Assembly (NCBI RefSeq): GCF_000613285.1
Contig: NZ_BAIN01000009.1
Coordinates: 1 to 64,000, forward strand
DNA: 64,000 nt
Source: Acetobacter papayae JCM 25143
GTDB lineage: Bacteria > Pseudomonadota > Alphaproteobacteria > Acetobacterales > Acetobacteraceae
Direction of reading: 5' to 3'
A program made the position numbers and the translations under genes. The notes below the pieces were generated by a model. The model saw nothing but the letters and a program-made list of their open reading frames with translations. It ran no database searches and was not told the DNA's origin. Below, in pieces: positions 17,145-26,698 of the stretch (its first letter is position 1; each line of letters starts with the position of its first letter).

Positions 17145-18479
17145 TTATTGTCTCAACACCACCACATTCCCTGCCGTGGGTTCGGTTTCCACTCCGGAAG
17201 CCACATCCAACACATGCCCGGCCCACGCATCCAGCGCCGCCGCCCGCTCTGTCAGGAACTCATGGCGCTGGTAAACGGCTGCAACGCCTTTAATGGCGCC
17301 TTCCGTATGGTTCAGCACTCTATCGGCCACATGGGGGCCAATCCCTAACCGGGCCATTACTGTCACTCCCGTGCGGCGGAGGTCATGCAACCGCCACCCC
17401 ACCGTAGCTTGCAGGGTGGAGGGGCTTTTTTCCCGCTTTTTTTTGCCCACCGGTGGCCTGCTCGGCTCTTTCACGCATAATCAGAGCTTCCAGCCGTGCC
17501 ACGGCAGCCGAGAAGCCGGAAATGGGCGTTTTGCCCGTGCAGGTAAACACCAAGGGCGATATGGCCCCGGTCTTTGGGTCGGTCTGCCGGTGTAGCCCTG
17601 CCAGCACATGCCGGGCCGGTTCGGACAGGTGGACAATATGGCTTTGCCGTTCTTGGCGCGCTCGGCCGGAATGGTCCAGGTTGAAAGGTCGGGGGTTATC
17701 TCGCCCCATTGCATCCCCGCCACCTCATTCCTGCGCTGGAGGGTTAATGCCAGCAGGCGAAAGAACGGGCCGAACGGGTAAGGTAGCAGGCCGGAAGCCC
17801 GCCAGAACTCCCCCAGTTCTGCATCGGACAACACCCGGTCGCGGGAGACTTCGCGGCCTTCCACAATCGCGGCAGAGAACGGGTTGTCTGGCACCAGCCC
17901 GCGTTTGACTGCCCAGCCATACATGGCGCGGCCATAGGCATGGAGTCGGCGGGCTGTGGTCGGGTGGTCCTCGGCTATTTCATCCAACCGGGCCTGCACC
18001 TCCGCTTGCGTAATGGCGTGGGCTGCACGGTCAAGCAGGTGGGGCAGGGCATAGCGTATGCGCTGTGGGGCATCGCGCCGGTAGCTGGCCGCCCGGTCAC
18101 GCAATGCCCCGGCAAGCCAGCGGTCTATCAGCACATCCAGCGTTAAGGCATTGGCGGCAGCTTGTGCGGCCTGCTCGGCCACCTGCGCCTGATATTCCTG
18201 CACCTGTGCCTTTTTATCGCCAGCAGGGTCTCCGCCCGCCATAACGCGGCCCCGTGCGGCTTCGGCCAGCTTGCGGGCCTGTGCCAGTGTTAAGGCTCCA
18301 TACTGCCCCAGCACCAGCCGTTTGGGCTTACCGGCAAAGCGGTAGTTGAACAGGAAAGTCTTGGTGCCGGTGGCATTTACCCGCACGGCAAAGCCTTTCA
18401 CCTCACTATCGGTAAACATCACGTCCCGCTTATCCGGCGGGCAGGTGAGGGCGTCTATTCCCGATTTTGTCAGCTTCAT
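17145..18479 (-). CDS. int: Tyrosine integrase, P4 type (two frameshifts as read)
   Basis: This site-specific recombinase of about 444 residues is presumably responsible for insertion at tRNA-Lys. It has the N-terminal DUF4102 arm-binding domain (SEVKGFAVRVNATGTKTFLF, YGALTLAQARKLAEAA), a SAM-like core-binding domain and the catalytic domain. The catalytic domain shows the first Arg in LTLQRRNEVAGMQW, the HDLRRT box and the tyrosine in AVYQRHEF. The frame breaks at about 17640 (one base missing) and at the T8 tract 17437-17444 (one base extra); both sides match the family perfectly. The start MKLTKSG at 18479 suits the family. Either both are sequencing errors or the element is locked in place. 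Confidence 0.88.
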
Positions 18480-18506
18480 GCGGCCCCTCCGGGGCATCTG
18501 TCACAC

Positions 18507-18627
18507 CTGATACACCTCACGAACTGGTGAGGTGTATCAGTCTGAGAGCCAAAAAACCTAATGAAATCAATATAATATATATGAGTGTTACACCTGATAC
18601 ACCTATTACACCGCATTTGGTGTAACC
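18507..18627. repeat. Iteron-like 9-bp repeats, right end
   Basis: A perfect 14-bp inverted repeat (18507-18520 with 18527-18540) contains TGATACACC/GGTGTATCA. Then tandem TGTTACACC, TGATACACC and TATTACACC lie at 18586-18612, and an inverted GGTGTAACC at 18619-18627. These are the same 9-bp units as at 7398-7510. They occupy the region upstream of int, where they could also control its expression. No gene is seen from 18498 to 18827. Confidence 0.75.
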
Positions 18628-18677
18628 CGGCCCGAATTTTTGGCACCTGTCCCCTCCTGCACCCGCTGATGCCGTTT

Positions 18678-18705
18678 TCCGGAGTCAATCCGGAGTCATT
18701 TGAAA
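18678..18705 (+). repeat. 28-bp direct repeat, right copy (tandem decamer)
   Basis: Identical to 6981-7008 and in the same orientation, 123 bp before attR. See the left copy for composition and possible role. Confidence 0.7.
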
Positions 18706-18827
18706 AGGTAATCCGTGTGGCTCGTTGCGTCACGTTGCATGATCGCTTTTTTAAGACCCGCAAAAGACTGCCATTTTTTCGTCTCCTTGCGGCTCCCTGC
18801 GTCTTAACTGTATCTAGGGTTCTGTGT

Positions 18828-18878
18828 CTCTTAATCAGCGGGTCCAAGGTTCGAGTCCTTGTGCGCCCACCAATCTTT
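18828..18878 (+). repeat. attR: 51-bp direct repeat (tRNA-Lys 3' fragment)
   Basis: Exact copy of 6880-6930. It lacks the 5' half of the tRNA and is not a functional gene; it is the original chromosomal 3' end displaced by the insertion. Confidence 0.93.
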
Positions 18879-18898
18879 CAAAAAATGTTGGTGGTTTT
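18867..18898 (+). terminator. Original terminator of tRNA-Lys
   Basis: CCACCAA (18867-18873) pairs with TTGGTGG (18888-18894), then TTTT. It is the displaced chromosomal counterpart of the hairpin at 6919-6951. Confidence 0.55.
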
Positions 18899-19213
18899 CA
18901 GGTGGTAAGCCAGGCAGGTAGCCCAGCTTTACGCCCTGTTCATGTAGAACCTCTTTGCCTGCGTTGTTCCGGCACGGGGCTTTTTCTTCCTTATTCATAT
19001 CCTGTTGTTATCAGACTGTTTTTTCAGAAATAGGCTGATTCTGGCGCGTGGTTTTCATGCCTTGCTGGCATGGCTAGTGCGGCCACAGCCCTGCGCAAGA
19101 CGTCAGGCTCATATGCAGGAATGGTTGGTATATAATAAGTTTTAAAAAATGAACCTTGAATGCTAGAGATGCGTAAATAAATACTGTTACAGTTCTGTTA
19201 AACAGGAGGCAGT

Positions 19214-19489
19214 ATGATGAAAAAAACATACTATGCTTGTGCGCTGGTTCTGGGTCTTGCTGTTACGCACACGGCCCATGCTGAAACATGGGATGCCGGT
19301 GTTTCCAGACATGTCAAAGTCGCGCACCCGGCCACGCCAGATACGACAAAAGGCGGAGTGTGGGATGCAGGTATTGCCCGGCAGGTTAAGGTCATGCACC
19401 CCGATACCCCTGACACGACGCGTGGCGGAGTGTGGGATGGCGGAATTTCCGAGCATGTCAGGGTCAAATATCCCGATATGCCGCAATAA
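19214..19489 (+). CDS. Small secreted protein with three internal repeats
   Basis: This 91-residue protein has a clear signal peptide (MMKKTYYACALVLGLAV to THAHA-type cleavage after AHA). The mature part is three repeats of about 24 residues: WDAGVSRHVKVAHPATPDTT, WDAGIARQVKVMHPDTPDTT and WDGGISEHVRVKYPDMPQ. Each holds the pattern W-D-x-G-[IV]-x-x-x-V-[KR]-V-x-[HY]-P. An AGGAGG-type site precedes the ATG. No family is recognised. It is a stand-alone gene just after attR and upstream of the convergent tonB. It would sit in the periplasm or outside the cell; function is unknown. Confidence 0.75.
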   Translation: MMKKTYYACALVLGLAVTHTAHAETWDAGVSRHVKVAHPATPDTTKGGVWDAGIARQVKVMHPDTPDTTRGGVWDGGISEHVRVKYPDMPQ

Positions 19490-19552
19490 ATAGCATGGGG
19501 CAGATGGCGTCAGACTGGTTGGGGTGGTGTTGCCCCTTCCGCCTTTTGGCCA

Positions 19553-20425
19553 TCAGTTCCGTGAGAGGGTGAATTCTATGGGCACGGTGAGTGTTACGGG
19601 ATTGCCCATGATTTCATCTGGAGGCGGCGGCAAAGGCTGCGCGCGGGCGGGGAGAGAGAGTGCTTCCTGATCGAGCTGGGCGTAACCTGATGTCTGGGCG
19701 AGAATGACCGACAGCACATGACCCTGCCGGTCCATCGAGAATGTCACTCTGGGTGTGCCTTCCTGATGCTCGGCCATGGCCTGAGAGGGATAACGCCTGA
19801 ATTTTTCCAACTGACCCAGCAATGCGCTCTGCCATGTCTGCGGATCATGCGTTGTTTGGGTGGATGAACCTCCCGCCGCCGCGGCCGCTGCAATGGGCGT
19901 TTTCTGTGTTTCGGATGGCGGCGGCGCACTTGAGGTGGTTGCGGGCTGCTTGCTGGCATCGGCCATTTTGTTCTGTGGTATTGGCCGTTTATGTTTTTTG
20001 CTGGTTTTGACTGGTTTTTGTTGTCTGGCTACCGGTTCTGGCGGGTTGGGCGCGGGGGATGGCTGGGCCATTACCTTTGGTGGTTCATATGCTGTGGGTA
20101 CAGCGGGAGCCTGTGTTGGCTGTGGCGCTGGAGATTTATCCGTTGCCGGAGCCGGTATGGTAGCGGGTTCGGGTGCCAGATCAATGGCAATCGCTGTGGG
20201 CGGTTGCTCAGGCAATGGTGTCACGGGGTGGGGCCGTTTAAGTACCCACCACAGGCAGGTGGCACTTATAGCCAGCGTAGCCAGAAAGGACGCCGTCCAG
20301 CGAAGGGAGTCTTCTCGCCGGATCTGGCGTTGCTGGTCCTGTTGCCAGTCTGCAAAAGACAGCCAGCCGCCTGCCTGCTGGTGCGGTAGCAGCCTGTCCT
20401 GCGGTAAACGGGTTGCACCGCTCAT
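19553..20425 (-). CDS. tonB: TonB energy transducer
   Basis: This 290-residue TonB-like protein transmits proton-motive energy from ExbB/ExbD to the outer-membrane receptor. It has a short cytoplasmic N-terminus, one transmembrane helix (about residues 44-62, ASFLATLAISATCLWWVL), a long Pro/Ala/Lys-rich periplasmic spacer and a C-terminal TonB domain (LEKFRRYPSQAMAEHQEGTP, VTFSMDRQGHVLSVILAQTS, VPIEFTLSRN). The start overlaps the exbD stop by 4 bp. It is the last gene of the leftward hemO-exbB-exbD-tonB unit, next to the heme receptor it presumably serves. Confidence 0.9.
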   Translation of the reverse strand: MSGATRLPQDRLLPHQQAGGWLSFADWQQDQQRQIRREDSLRWTASFLATLAISATCLWWVLKRPHPVTPLPEQPPTAIAIDLAPEPATIPAPATDKSPAPQPTQAPAVPTAYEPPKVMAQPSPAPNPPEPVARQQKPVKTSKKHKRPIPQNKMADASKQPATTSSAPPPSETQKTPIAAAAAAGGSSTQTTHDPQTWQSALLGQLEKFRRYPSQAMAEHQEGTPRVTFSMDRQGHVLSVILAQTSGYAQLDQEALSLPARAQPLPPPPDEIMGNPVTLTVPIEFTLSRN

Positions 20426-20883
20426 GGCGGGGGCGCCTGAATGGGAACTGACGCGCTTTCCTGTCCTTCTTCCTGCCCCTGCTGGGTTACCAGCGCCACC
20501 CGGAGATAACCTGCGGCACGCAGCTGGTCCATAATCTGCATGAGTGTGGCGTAATCCACGGTTTTGTCTGCCCGCAGGAAAATGCGTTCGTCTTTATTGG
20601 TGTGCGTGGCTGCATCCAGCGTTGCGGGCAGGGTTTCGGCGGTAACGTTATCCTCCCCCAAGGCAAGGGAGTGATCCGCCCGGATAGTAAGAAAAACAGG
20701 GTTGTCAGGCCGGGGTGTCGGTTTTTCGGTTGATGAGGGCAGGTCTACCGGTACGTTGACCGTGGTTAGCGGGGCGGTGACCATAAAAATGACCAACAGC
20801 ACCAGCATGACATCGATAAACGGTGTGACGTTGATTTCACTCGCTTCATGCGGGGTTTCGTCAGCATGGCGGATACGGATCAT
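20422..20883 (-). CDS. exbD: TonB-system energizer ExbD
   Basis: This 153-residue membrane protein has the ExbD layout: a cytoplasmic N-terminus, one transmembrane helix with the proton-carrying aspartate (INVTPFIDVMLVLLVIFMVT) and a periplasmic domain with RADKTVDYATLMQIMDQLRAAGY. It lies 9 bp after exbB and overlaps tonB by 4 bp. It would form the energising complex with ExbB for heme uptake. The C-terminal tail (GQEEGQESASVPIQAPPP) is somewhat longer than usual. Confidence 0.93.
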   Translation of the reverse strand: MIRIRHADETPHEASEINVTPFIDVMLVLLVIFMVTAPLTTVNVPVDLPSSTEKPTPRPDNPVFLTIRADHSLALGEDNVTAETLPATLDAATHTNKDERIFLRADKTVDYATLMQIMDQLRAAGYLRVALVTQQGQEEGQESASVPIQAPPP

Positions 20884-20892
20884 GGTCTCGTC

Positions 20893-21627
20893 TCACTCAC
20901 CCGCCAGGCGCGAAGGGGTCAGGCGCACGACCTGCCCGCGTGTGGTCAGGGCCTGCATGCGGCCCAGATCCCGTGAAACAAGCCGCATGACAAGTGCAGT
21001 CAGGTCCGCCACCTGCGCGCGGCATGCGGCGGTCTGGCGGGCAAGAAAATTGTAGATAACCACCGCCGGAATGGCCGCAACCAAGCCCAGAGCCGTTGCC
21101 AGCAGGGCTTCGGCAATGCCGGGGGCCACCACGGCAAGGCTTGTGGCCTTGCTGGCTGCAATACCCGTAAAAGCGGTCATAATGCCCCATACCGTGCCAA
21201 ACAGGCCAATAAACGGTGCCGTTGCCCCAATGGTAGCCAGCAGGCCGGTGCCACGCATGAGCCTGCGGCCTTCGGCGGCTTCAAGGCGTTCAAGATGCAG
21301 GACAGTGCGCTCTTTCATGCCCTCGCGGTCTTCGGGAATATCGTGCGAGCGGGCGCGCTCAGCCCCGGCCGCCATAAGCAGCGCATGCGCAATATTCCGC
21401 CTGCACGTGAGGTCCCCTGCCTGTTCCAGCGAGTTAGCCTGCTCCATCTGGCGCGCAGCAGCCGCCAGCGCACGGCGGACACGCAGTAGTTCAACAGATT
21501 TGGCTATGAAGATCGTCCATGTAAGCAGGCAGGCCAGTGCCAGCAGGATCATCACACCCCGCACGACAGGCCCGGCACCTGAAAACATGTCCCATGGAGA
21601 GAACTGGGGAGGAGGCATGTTCAACAT
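20893..21627 (-). CDS. exbB: TonB-system energizer ExbB
   Basis: This 244-residue inner-membrane protein of the MotA/TolQ/ExbB family has three transmembrane helices: about residues 22-42 ([20 protein letters not shown]), 130-150 ([20 protein letters not shown]) and 175-195 ([20 protein letters not shown]). The [10 protein letters not shown] and [13 protein letters not shown] motifs are family hallmarks. A cytoplasmic loop of about 80 residues lies between the first two helices. It sits 67 bp downstream of hemO and immediately upstream of exbD, under the same Fur-boxed control region. Confidence 0.93.
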   Translation of the reverse strand: MLNMPPPQFSPWDMFSGAGPVVRGVMILLALACLLTWTIFIAKSVELLRVRRALAAAARQMEQANSLEQAGDLTCRRNIAHALLMAAGAERARSHDIPEDREGMKERTVLHLERLEAAEGRRLMRGTGLLATIGATAPFIGLFGTVWGIMTAFTGIAASKATSLAVVAPGIAEALLATALGLVAAIPAVVIYNFLARQTAACRAQVADLTALVMRLVSRDLGRMQALTTRGQVVRLTPSRLAGE

Positions 21628-21694
21628 GGCTTTTTACCTCAAGGATAAACGGAGCATTTCTGCGGGCTGTGCGGGAGGGATGGAAAAAGCGGCC

Positions 21695-22273
21695 TTACTG
21701 TTCGGCAAGGTAGCGCGCCATATGCGCAAAGGCGTCTCGCGCCCCATCGATACAGGCCTCTGGGTCTATGGCCGTATCATCGAGCATATTTCTGAACGCC
21801 AGCCATGAGGGGCCACGGCCTGCCGGGTCGGGGGCGAGGTGGCGCGCTCCAAAATCGGCGCTGTAGCCGAGGTTCTGGGCCAGTTTGTCAAGAATATTGG
21901 CCCCCAGCTTCGAGCCTTCGGCAACGTATAGCCAGCCGATGGCTGTTTCCGTGTGCAGGCGGGTGAAAAAATCTGGCCCGTTAGGCGTGTTCTGCCGGGG
22001 TATATCCAGCCCGAGGTCTTTCATATCCTGTGTGATATGAGCAAAGCGGTTGCGGCTTTGCAGATCGGGAATGAAGGCCTCTAGCCGGGTATCACGGTAT
22101 ACGGGGTCAAGATCGCGGTGGAAGCGGTATTGCAGGCGGACAAAATCACGGTATCCCTGCGGGGAGCCAAACAGGTTCCGGCCTGATATCTCGTTATCGA
22201 GCAACTGGTGCTGTGCGGCGGTTTCGGTTTTCAGCCGGGTAGAAAGCGGTGCGGGGGAGAGCGTTTCCGACAT
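21695..22273 (-). CDS. hemO: Biliverdin-producing heme oxygenase
   Basis: This 192-residue bacterial heme oxygenase should open heme to biliverdin, CO and iron. Visible features are the proximal histidine region near residue 22 (LKTETAAQHQLLDNEISG), the distal-helix region GWLYVAEGSKLGANIL, and general HemO/BphO length and helicity. It is the first gene of the leftward operon with exbB, exbD and tonB. It is divergent from the heme receptor, across a region with two Fur-like boxes, so iron starvation should induce it. A second, unrelated heme-degrading enzyme is encoded at 27521. Confidence 0.88.
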   Translation of the reverse strand: MSETLSPAPLSTRLKTETAAQHQLLDNEISGRNLFGSPQGYRDFVRLQYRFHRDLDPVYRDTRLEAFIPDLQSRNRFAHITQDMKDLGLDIPRQNTPNGPDFFTRLHTETAIGWLYVAEGSKLGANILDKLAQNLGYSADFGARHLAPDPAGRGPSWLAFRNMLDDTAIDPEACIDGARDAFAHMARYLAEQ

Positions 22274-22332
22274 GGCGCGACATCCTTGTTCTAGGGGCCG
22301 GGGTTATTCTCCTATCCCAAAATAGTGCAAAT

Positions 22333-22351
22333 GAGAATCATAATCAACTAT
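22333..22351. promoter_or_regulatory. Fur-like box 1
   Basis: GAGAATCATAATCAACTAT matches the 19-bp Fur consensus at about 12 of 19 positions. It lies on the hemO side of the divergent intergenic region. Confidence 0.55.
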
Positions 22352-22378
22352 TGACAGGGTGCGGTCATTCCGTCAGAT

Positions 22379-22397
22379 GAGAATGATAATCATAAAC
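22379..22397. promoter_or_regulatory. Fur box 2
   Basis: GAGAATGATAATCATAAAC matches the consensus GATAATGATAATCATTATC at 16 of 19 positions. It lies 31 bp upstream of the receptor start and predicts iron-dependent repression of the receptor operon, and with box 1 of hemO-exbBD-tonB. Confidence 0.82.
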
Positions 22398-22427
22398 GAT
22401 AATGCAACGAAAAGGACGTGACCCGCG

Positions 22428-24741
22428 ATGCCCAGCTTCTTTTCGAAGCACACTGTCAGTCATCGGCATTATATCCTGATGACGACGGTCTTTTTCTGCG
22501 CTTCTGTTCCCGTCGCGCGGGCTGAAACCACCACCACCGCCACCCCCGCGAAACCGGCCGCCACGCCGCAGGCCACGACCAGTGCGCAGCCCCCCGCCAC
22601 CGCAAAGCCGATCGCTCTCTCCCCCGTTCGGGTGCGCGGCAAGGCCGATATTATTGATTCAATGAAATATGATCCCGATCAGGATCATAGCGCAGTGGGC
22701 AAGGCATCGGTTCTGACCAAAACCACCACGTTCAAGACCTTCCGTGACCGGCAGATCGATAATCTTGAAGACTATGCCCGCCGTGTTGATGCCTCGGTCA
22801 ATTATAGTGAGGGCAATTCCAGCATCAACATCCGTGGGCTTGACCAGAACCGTATCCTGACTCCATCGACGGTATTCGCATGCCATGGGCTAATGATGGT
22901 GCCTATGCGGGGTCTTTCAGCACGGCTCAAGGCGGCGTGTCGGATTTCGATTTCAATTCGCTCGGCGCGATTGATGTTGTCAAAAGTGCGGATTCCAGCT
23001 TTTTCGGCACGGGCTCGCTTGGTGGTGTCATTGCCCTGCGCACGCTAGACCCCGAGGATATTCTTAAACCCGGCAAGAATTTTGGTGGCATTACCAAAGT
23101 TACCTATAACGGGGCGGCTGAAGCGGCACTGCTCAATCAGGCTTTTGCCGCGCGCTATAATAATACGGTCTTTCTGGTACAGGGCGGCTACCAGAACGGT
23201 AGCCAGACCGGCAATATGGGCAATGTCGGCGGCTATGGTACAACCCGTACGGAAAAAAACCCGGCATGGTATGAGCAGGGAAACTTCCTTGGAAAAATCA
23301 GACATTATTTTGAGGGCGGGCACAGGATTACCCTGACTGGCGAATGGTATGACCGCCAGTACAATGAGCGGACCCGCACATCGGAAAAAACCGCCACCAG
23401 CCGTTACGATACCCGCAGCGAAAACCAGCGCTCACGCGTATCGTTCGATTATGACTACAAGAGCGAAACCCCGAATGCGCTGTTCAGCGAGGCGCATTTT
23501 CTGGCCTACTGGCAAAGCATCCAGACCGATACCGACATCACCAACCGCGATAGCGCGAATGCCAGTTCGTATTACCACGAACACCTGACCCTGCCTGTCG
23601 AGTCCTATGGTGTCAGAGGGTCGGCAACCAACCATATTGTCACAGGGCCGTTCCGCCATGACCTGACCTATGGGGGCGAGGTCTTCCTGACCGATACCTA
23701 CCAGACCCAGACTGGCGAGCGTGCGGTATCAAGCCCTTATCTGCACAATAATTTTTCTGACATGCCTCGAGTCCACGGTACGGATCTGGGCGCACTCGTG
23801 CAGGACCGTATCGGGTTCAGGGGGGCTGACTGGCTGCATATTACACCGGGGGTTCGCTTTGATTACTTCCAGCGTGATCCGTCCAATACCGCCTCATATC
23901 AGGCGAATGCAGCTATACGGGCCTGCCCCATGGGGCGCATGGCTCGCATTTCTCGCCCAAGGTTCTGATCGAGGCAAAGGTCGCGCATGATGTCACGCTG
24001 TATGCCCTGTATTCACAGGCATTCCGCGCGCCCTCCGCTACGGAGGAATATCTGAACTACAGCACCCCGCCTTTCTATCAGGTGGTCGGCAACCCGGATC
24101 TAAAGCCCGAAAGCAGCCGCGGGTGGGAAGTCGGGGTGAAATACGGCAACGAAAAACGCGGCGCGAATATTTCATTCTTTGACAATTATTACAAAAACTA
24201 CATTGATATGCAGGGTATTTCTGGCTGTTCAGGATATTACCTGTGCTACGGCTATACCAATCTTGCAAATGTGCGCATTTATGGCGTGGAAGCCAATGTC
24301 AACTGGGACTTCGACGACCACTGGCACACATGGGGGTCGTTCGCCTATTCCGATGGGCAGGATACCGACCGGCATTTCCATTTGGCGTCAGTTGCGCCAT
24401 TCCGTGGCATTATCGGCTTTGGTTATAAAACACCGCGCTGGGGTGCTGATCTTTCAGGCACGTTCGCCCTTTCAAGAGATAACGCAAAATTCATTACTTC
24501 ATCAGGAGCTCTTCAGAATCAGTGGAACACACCCGGCTATGTTCTGTTTGACATGACAGGCTGGTACAGCCCGACTTTTTACAAGTCACTTCGTATTCAA
24601 GCTGGCATGTACAATATTTTTGATAAACGATACTACAATGCCGCTGCACTCCCCTACGGCCAGAGTTCAAGCTCGCTTGATATGCGCTACTACAGCCAGC
24701 CCGGCCGTTCTTTCAAGGTAACAGCAAGGATCGATTTCTGA
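22428..24741 (+). CDS. TonB-dependent heme/hemoglobin receptor (two frameshifts as read)
   Basis: This outer-membrane beta-barrel receptor would have about 771 residues. A signal peptide ends near VPVARAE. A low-complexity linker and a TonB box-like segment follow (IALSPVRVRGK), then the plug domain (DYARRVDASVNY, INIRGLDQNRILT) and, after a frameshift at about 22862, the remaining plug and barrel. A second break at about 23912 leads into the final barrel strands (YALYSQAFRAPSATEEYLNY, NPDLKPESSRGWEVGVKY, ending GRSFKVTARIDF). The signatures FRAPS, NPDLKPE and the terminal Phe are typical of hemoglobin/heme receptors. One added base at each point gives a continuous protein. It leads the rightward hmu operon behind a Fur box. 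Confidence 0.88.
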
Positions 24742-25673
24742 TGACTGAACAAAACCTTTTGTTTTCACGCAGGAAATTGATAGCCCTTGCCGGTATGGGC
24801 AGCGTGGCAGTGCCGCTGGCGCTGTCTTATGCCCATGCGCAGGAAGGGCATGTGGTAACAGACTGCCGGGGCCGCCGTGTGGCAGTCGGGCCTGCGCGCC
24901 GGATCGTGTGTATTGGCGGCACCATTACCGAAACGCTGTATGATCTGGGGGCACAGGCGCGCATTATCGCAGTGGATACTACCTCTACCTGGCCGGAAAG
25001 CGCTCTAAAAGATAAAAAATCCATCGGGTATATGCGCACGGTCTCGGCTGAGGGCGTTCTGTCGCTCCAGCCTGATCTGATCCTTGCCATGAACAATGCA
25101 GGCCCGCCCGCCGCCATGGACCAGCTTGTGGCCTCCGGGCCGCCGGTGGTGTTTGTGGAGGCAACGCCTTCGGTAGAGGCCATTGTCGCGCGCACGGCTT
25201 TTCTGTCCGGGATTGTCGGGGCAGATGAGGCAGGCAGGGAGCTTGTGACAAAGATTGAAAAAGGTTTTGACGCCCTGGCCCAGTGGCGTGCCACCCATAC
25301 CACCAAACGGCGCGTGCTGTTTGTCATGCGCATGACAAACGGCCACCCTATGGTTGCAGGGAGCGGTACCGCAGCAGATGCGATTATCGGCCTGACCGGG
25401 GCCACCAATGCCGGGCATGCCATGCAGGGGTACAAGGTGGTGGAGCACGAAGCGCTTATTACGCTCCAGCCCGATGTTATTCTTATCATGGCGCAGGATT
25501 CCGCAGCCCTGCACAAGGATATTCTGGCCGATGCCGGTTTCAGGATGACACCCGCCGTCCGGCATGATGCCATTATTGCGCTGGAGGGAGAAGAATTGCT
25601 GGGCTTTGGCCCCCGCACGCCCGAAGCCGCACTGAAACTGGCTGGCATGATCGAGGCGGCGTCTCCGGCATGA
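24741..25673 (+). CDS. hmuT: Hemin ABC transporter, substrate-binding protein
   Basis: This 310-residue periplasmic binding protein of the TroA/BtuF-like class should carry heme from the receptor to HmuUV. The N-terminus (LFSRRKLIALAGMGSVAVPLAL) is a signal of Tat-like appearance, cleaved after AHA. The mature protein shows CIGGTITETLYDLGAQARIIAVD, GYMRTVSAEGVLSLQPDLIL and, in the C-terminal lobe, VVEHEALITLQPDVILIM, as in HmuT proteins. The start ATG overlaps the receptor's stop region, and the stop overlaps hmuU by ATGA. Confidence 0.92.
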   Translation: MTEQNLLFSRRKLIALAGMGSVAVPLALSYAHAQEGHVVTDCRGRRVAVGPARRIVCIGGTITETLYDLGAQARIIAVDTTSTWPESALKDKKSIGYMRTVSAEGVLSLQPDLILAMNNAGPPAAMDQLVASGPPVVFVEATPSVEAIVARTAFLSGIVGADEAGRELVTKIEKGFDALAQWRATHTTKRRVLFVMRMTNGHPMVAGSGTAADAIIGLTGATNAGHAMQGYKVVEHEALITLQPDVILIMAQDSAALHKDILADAGFRMTPAVRHDAIIALEGEELLGFGPRTPEAALKLAGMIEAASPA

Positions 25674-26698
25674 AGGTTGTCCGGCCCGCGCCCCGGCTGG
25701 TGCTGGGGGGGCTGTCTGTTCTGCTGCTTGTGGCGCTGCTCTGTGCGTTGATGACCGGGGCCACCGGTTTTGGCCCCGGGGCTTTATGGACACAGCCTCA
25801 CTCGGAGGCAGCGCGGGCCAGTTGGCTTGTTATCAGCCAGATCCGGGCTCCGCGTGCTGTCATGGCTCTGCTTACGGGGGCAGCACTTGCGGCTTCAGGG
25901 GCCGTTATGCAGGGGATGTTTCGCAACCCTCTGGCTGATCCGGGGCTTACGGGGGTTTCGTCCGGGGCGGCTCTGGGGGCCGCACTGGTTATCGTGCTGG
26001 GTAATGCCGGAGCAGGGGCCGGGTTTGTGGCGCATTGGGCCGTGCCTGCCGGGGGTATTACGGGGGCACTGGCCAGTACGGTGGTGCTGTATCTCTTTGC
26101 TGCGCGTGGGGGTGTGTCCTCTCCTACGCTTATTATTCTCGCGGGCGTGGCACTCAGTGCGTTTGCAGGCGCGCTCACGGGTATTCTTGTGTTTCGGGCT
26201 AATGATACGGCCCTGCGAGACCTTACATTCTGGACCATGGGCAGCCTGTCAGGGGCCGCATGGCCGCAGATAGGGGTTTTGCTACCCGTTCTATTACCCG
26301 CAGCCTTTATCATGGGGCGGATTGCCGGGGGGCTGAACGTGCTTTTGCTGGGGGATGAGGATGCCGCCCTGACAGGCTGTTCTGTCGGGCGGATACGGCG
26401 TCTGGCCATGTTGTGTGTGGCGCTGGCCTGTGGGCCGATTGTCTCCTTTGTGGGGGTGATCGGGTTTGTGGGCGTGGTGGTGCCGCATCTTGTCCGGCTT
26501 GTAAGCGGGCCGGATCACAGGATTTTGCTACCTGCCAGCGCGTTGCTGGGGGCAGCTCTGTTGCTGGTAGCCGATACGCTGGCGCGCGTTATCGCCATTC
26601 CGTCCGATGTGCCGGTGGGTGTGGTAACGGCGGCCATTGGTGCGCCGGTTTTTGTCTGGCAGCTCGCCCGAAGCCAGCAGACAGGCAGGTTTTCATGA
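25670..26698 (+). CDS. hmuU: Hemin ABC transporter, permease
   Basis: This 342-residue FecCD-type permease has about ten transmembrane helices. Family motifs are RAPRAVMALLTGAALAASGA, MQGMFRNPLADPGLTGVSSG and GFVGVVVPHLVRLVSGPDHR. It would form the membrane channel through which heme passes with HmuT and HmuV. It overlaps both neighbours by ATGA, so hmuT, hmuU and hmuV are translationally coupled. Confidence 0.93.
   Translation: MKVVRPAPRLVLGGLSVLLLVALLCALMTGATGFGPGALWTQPHSEAARASWLVISQIRAPRAVMALLTGAALAASGAVMQGMFRNPLADPGLTGVSSGAALGAALVIVLGNAGAGAGFVAHWAVPAGGITGALASTVVLYLFAARGGVSSPTLIILAGVALSAFAGALTGILVFRANDTALRDLTFWTMGSLSGAAWPQIGVLLPVLLPAAFIMGRIAGGLNVLLLGDEDAALTGCSVGRIRRLAMLCVALACGPIVSFVGVIGFVGVVVPHLVRLVSGPDHRILLPASALLGAALLLVADTLARVIAIPSDVPVGVVTAAIGAPVFVWQLARSQQTGRFS

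Noticed and set aside
18828-18878. Second tRNA-Lys gene
   Set aside because: Only the 3' part from the anticodon loop is present; it is attR, not a gene.
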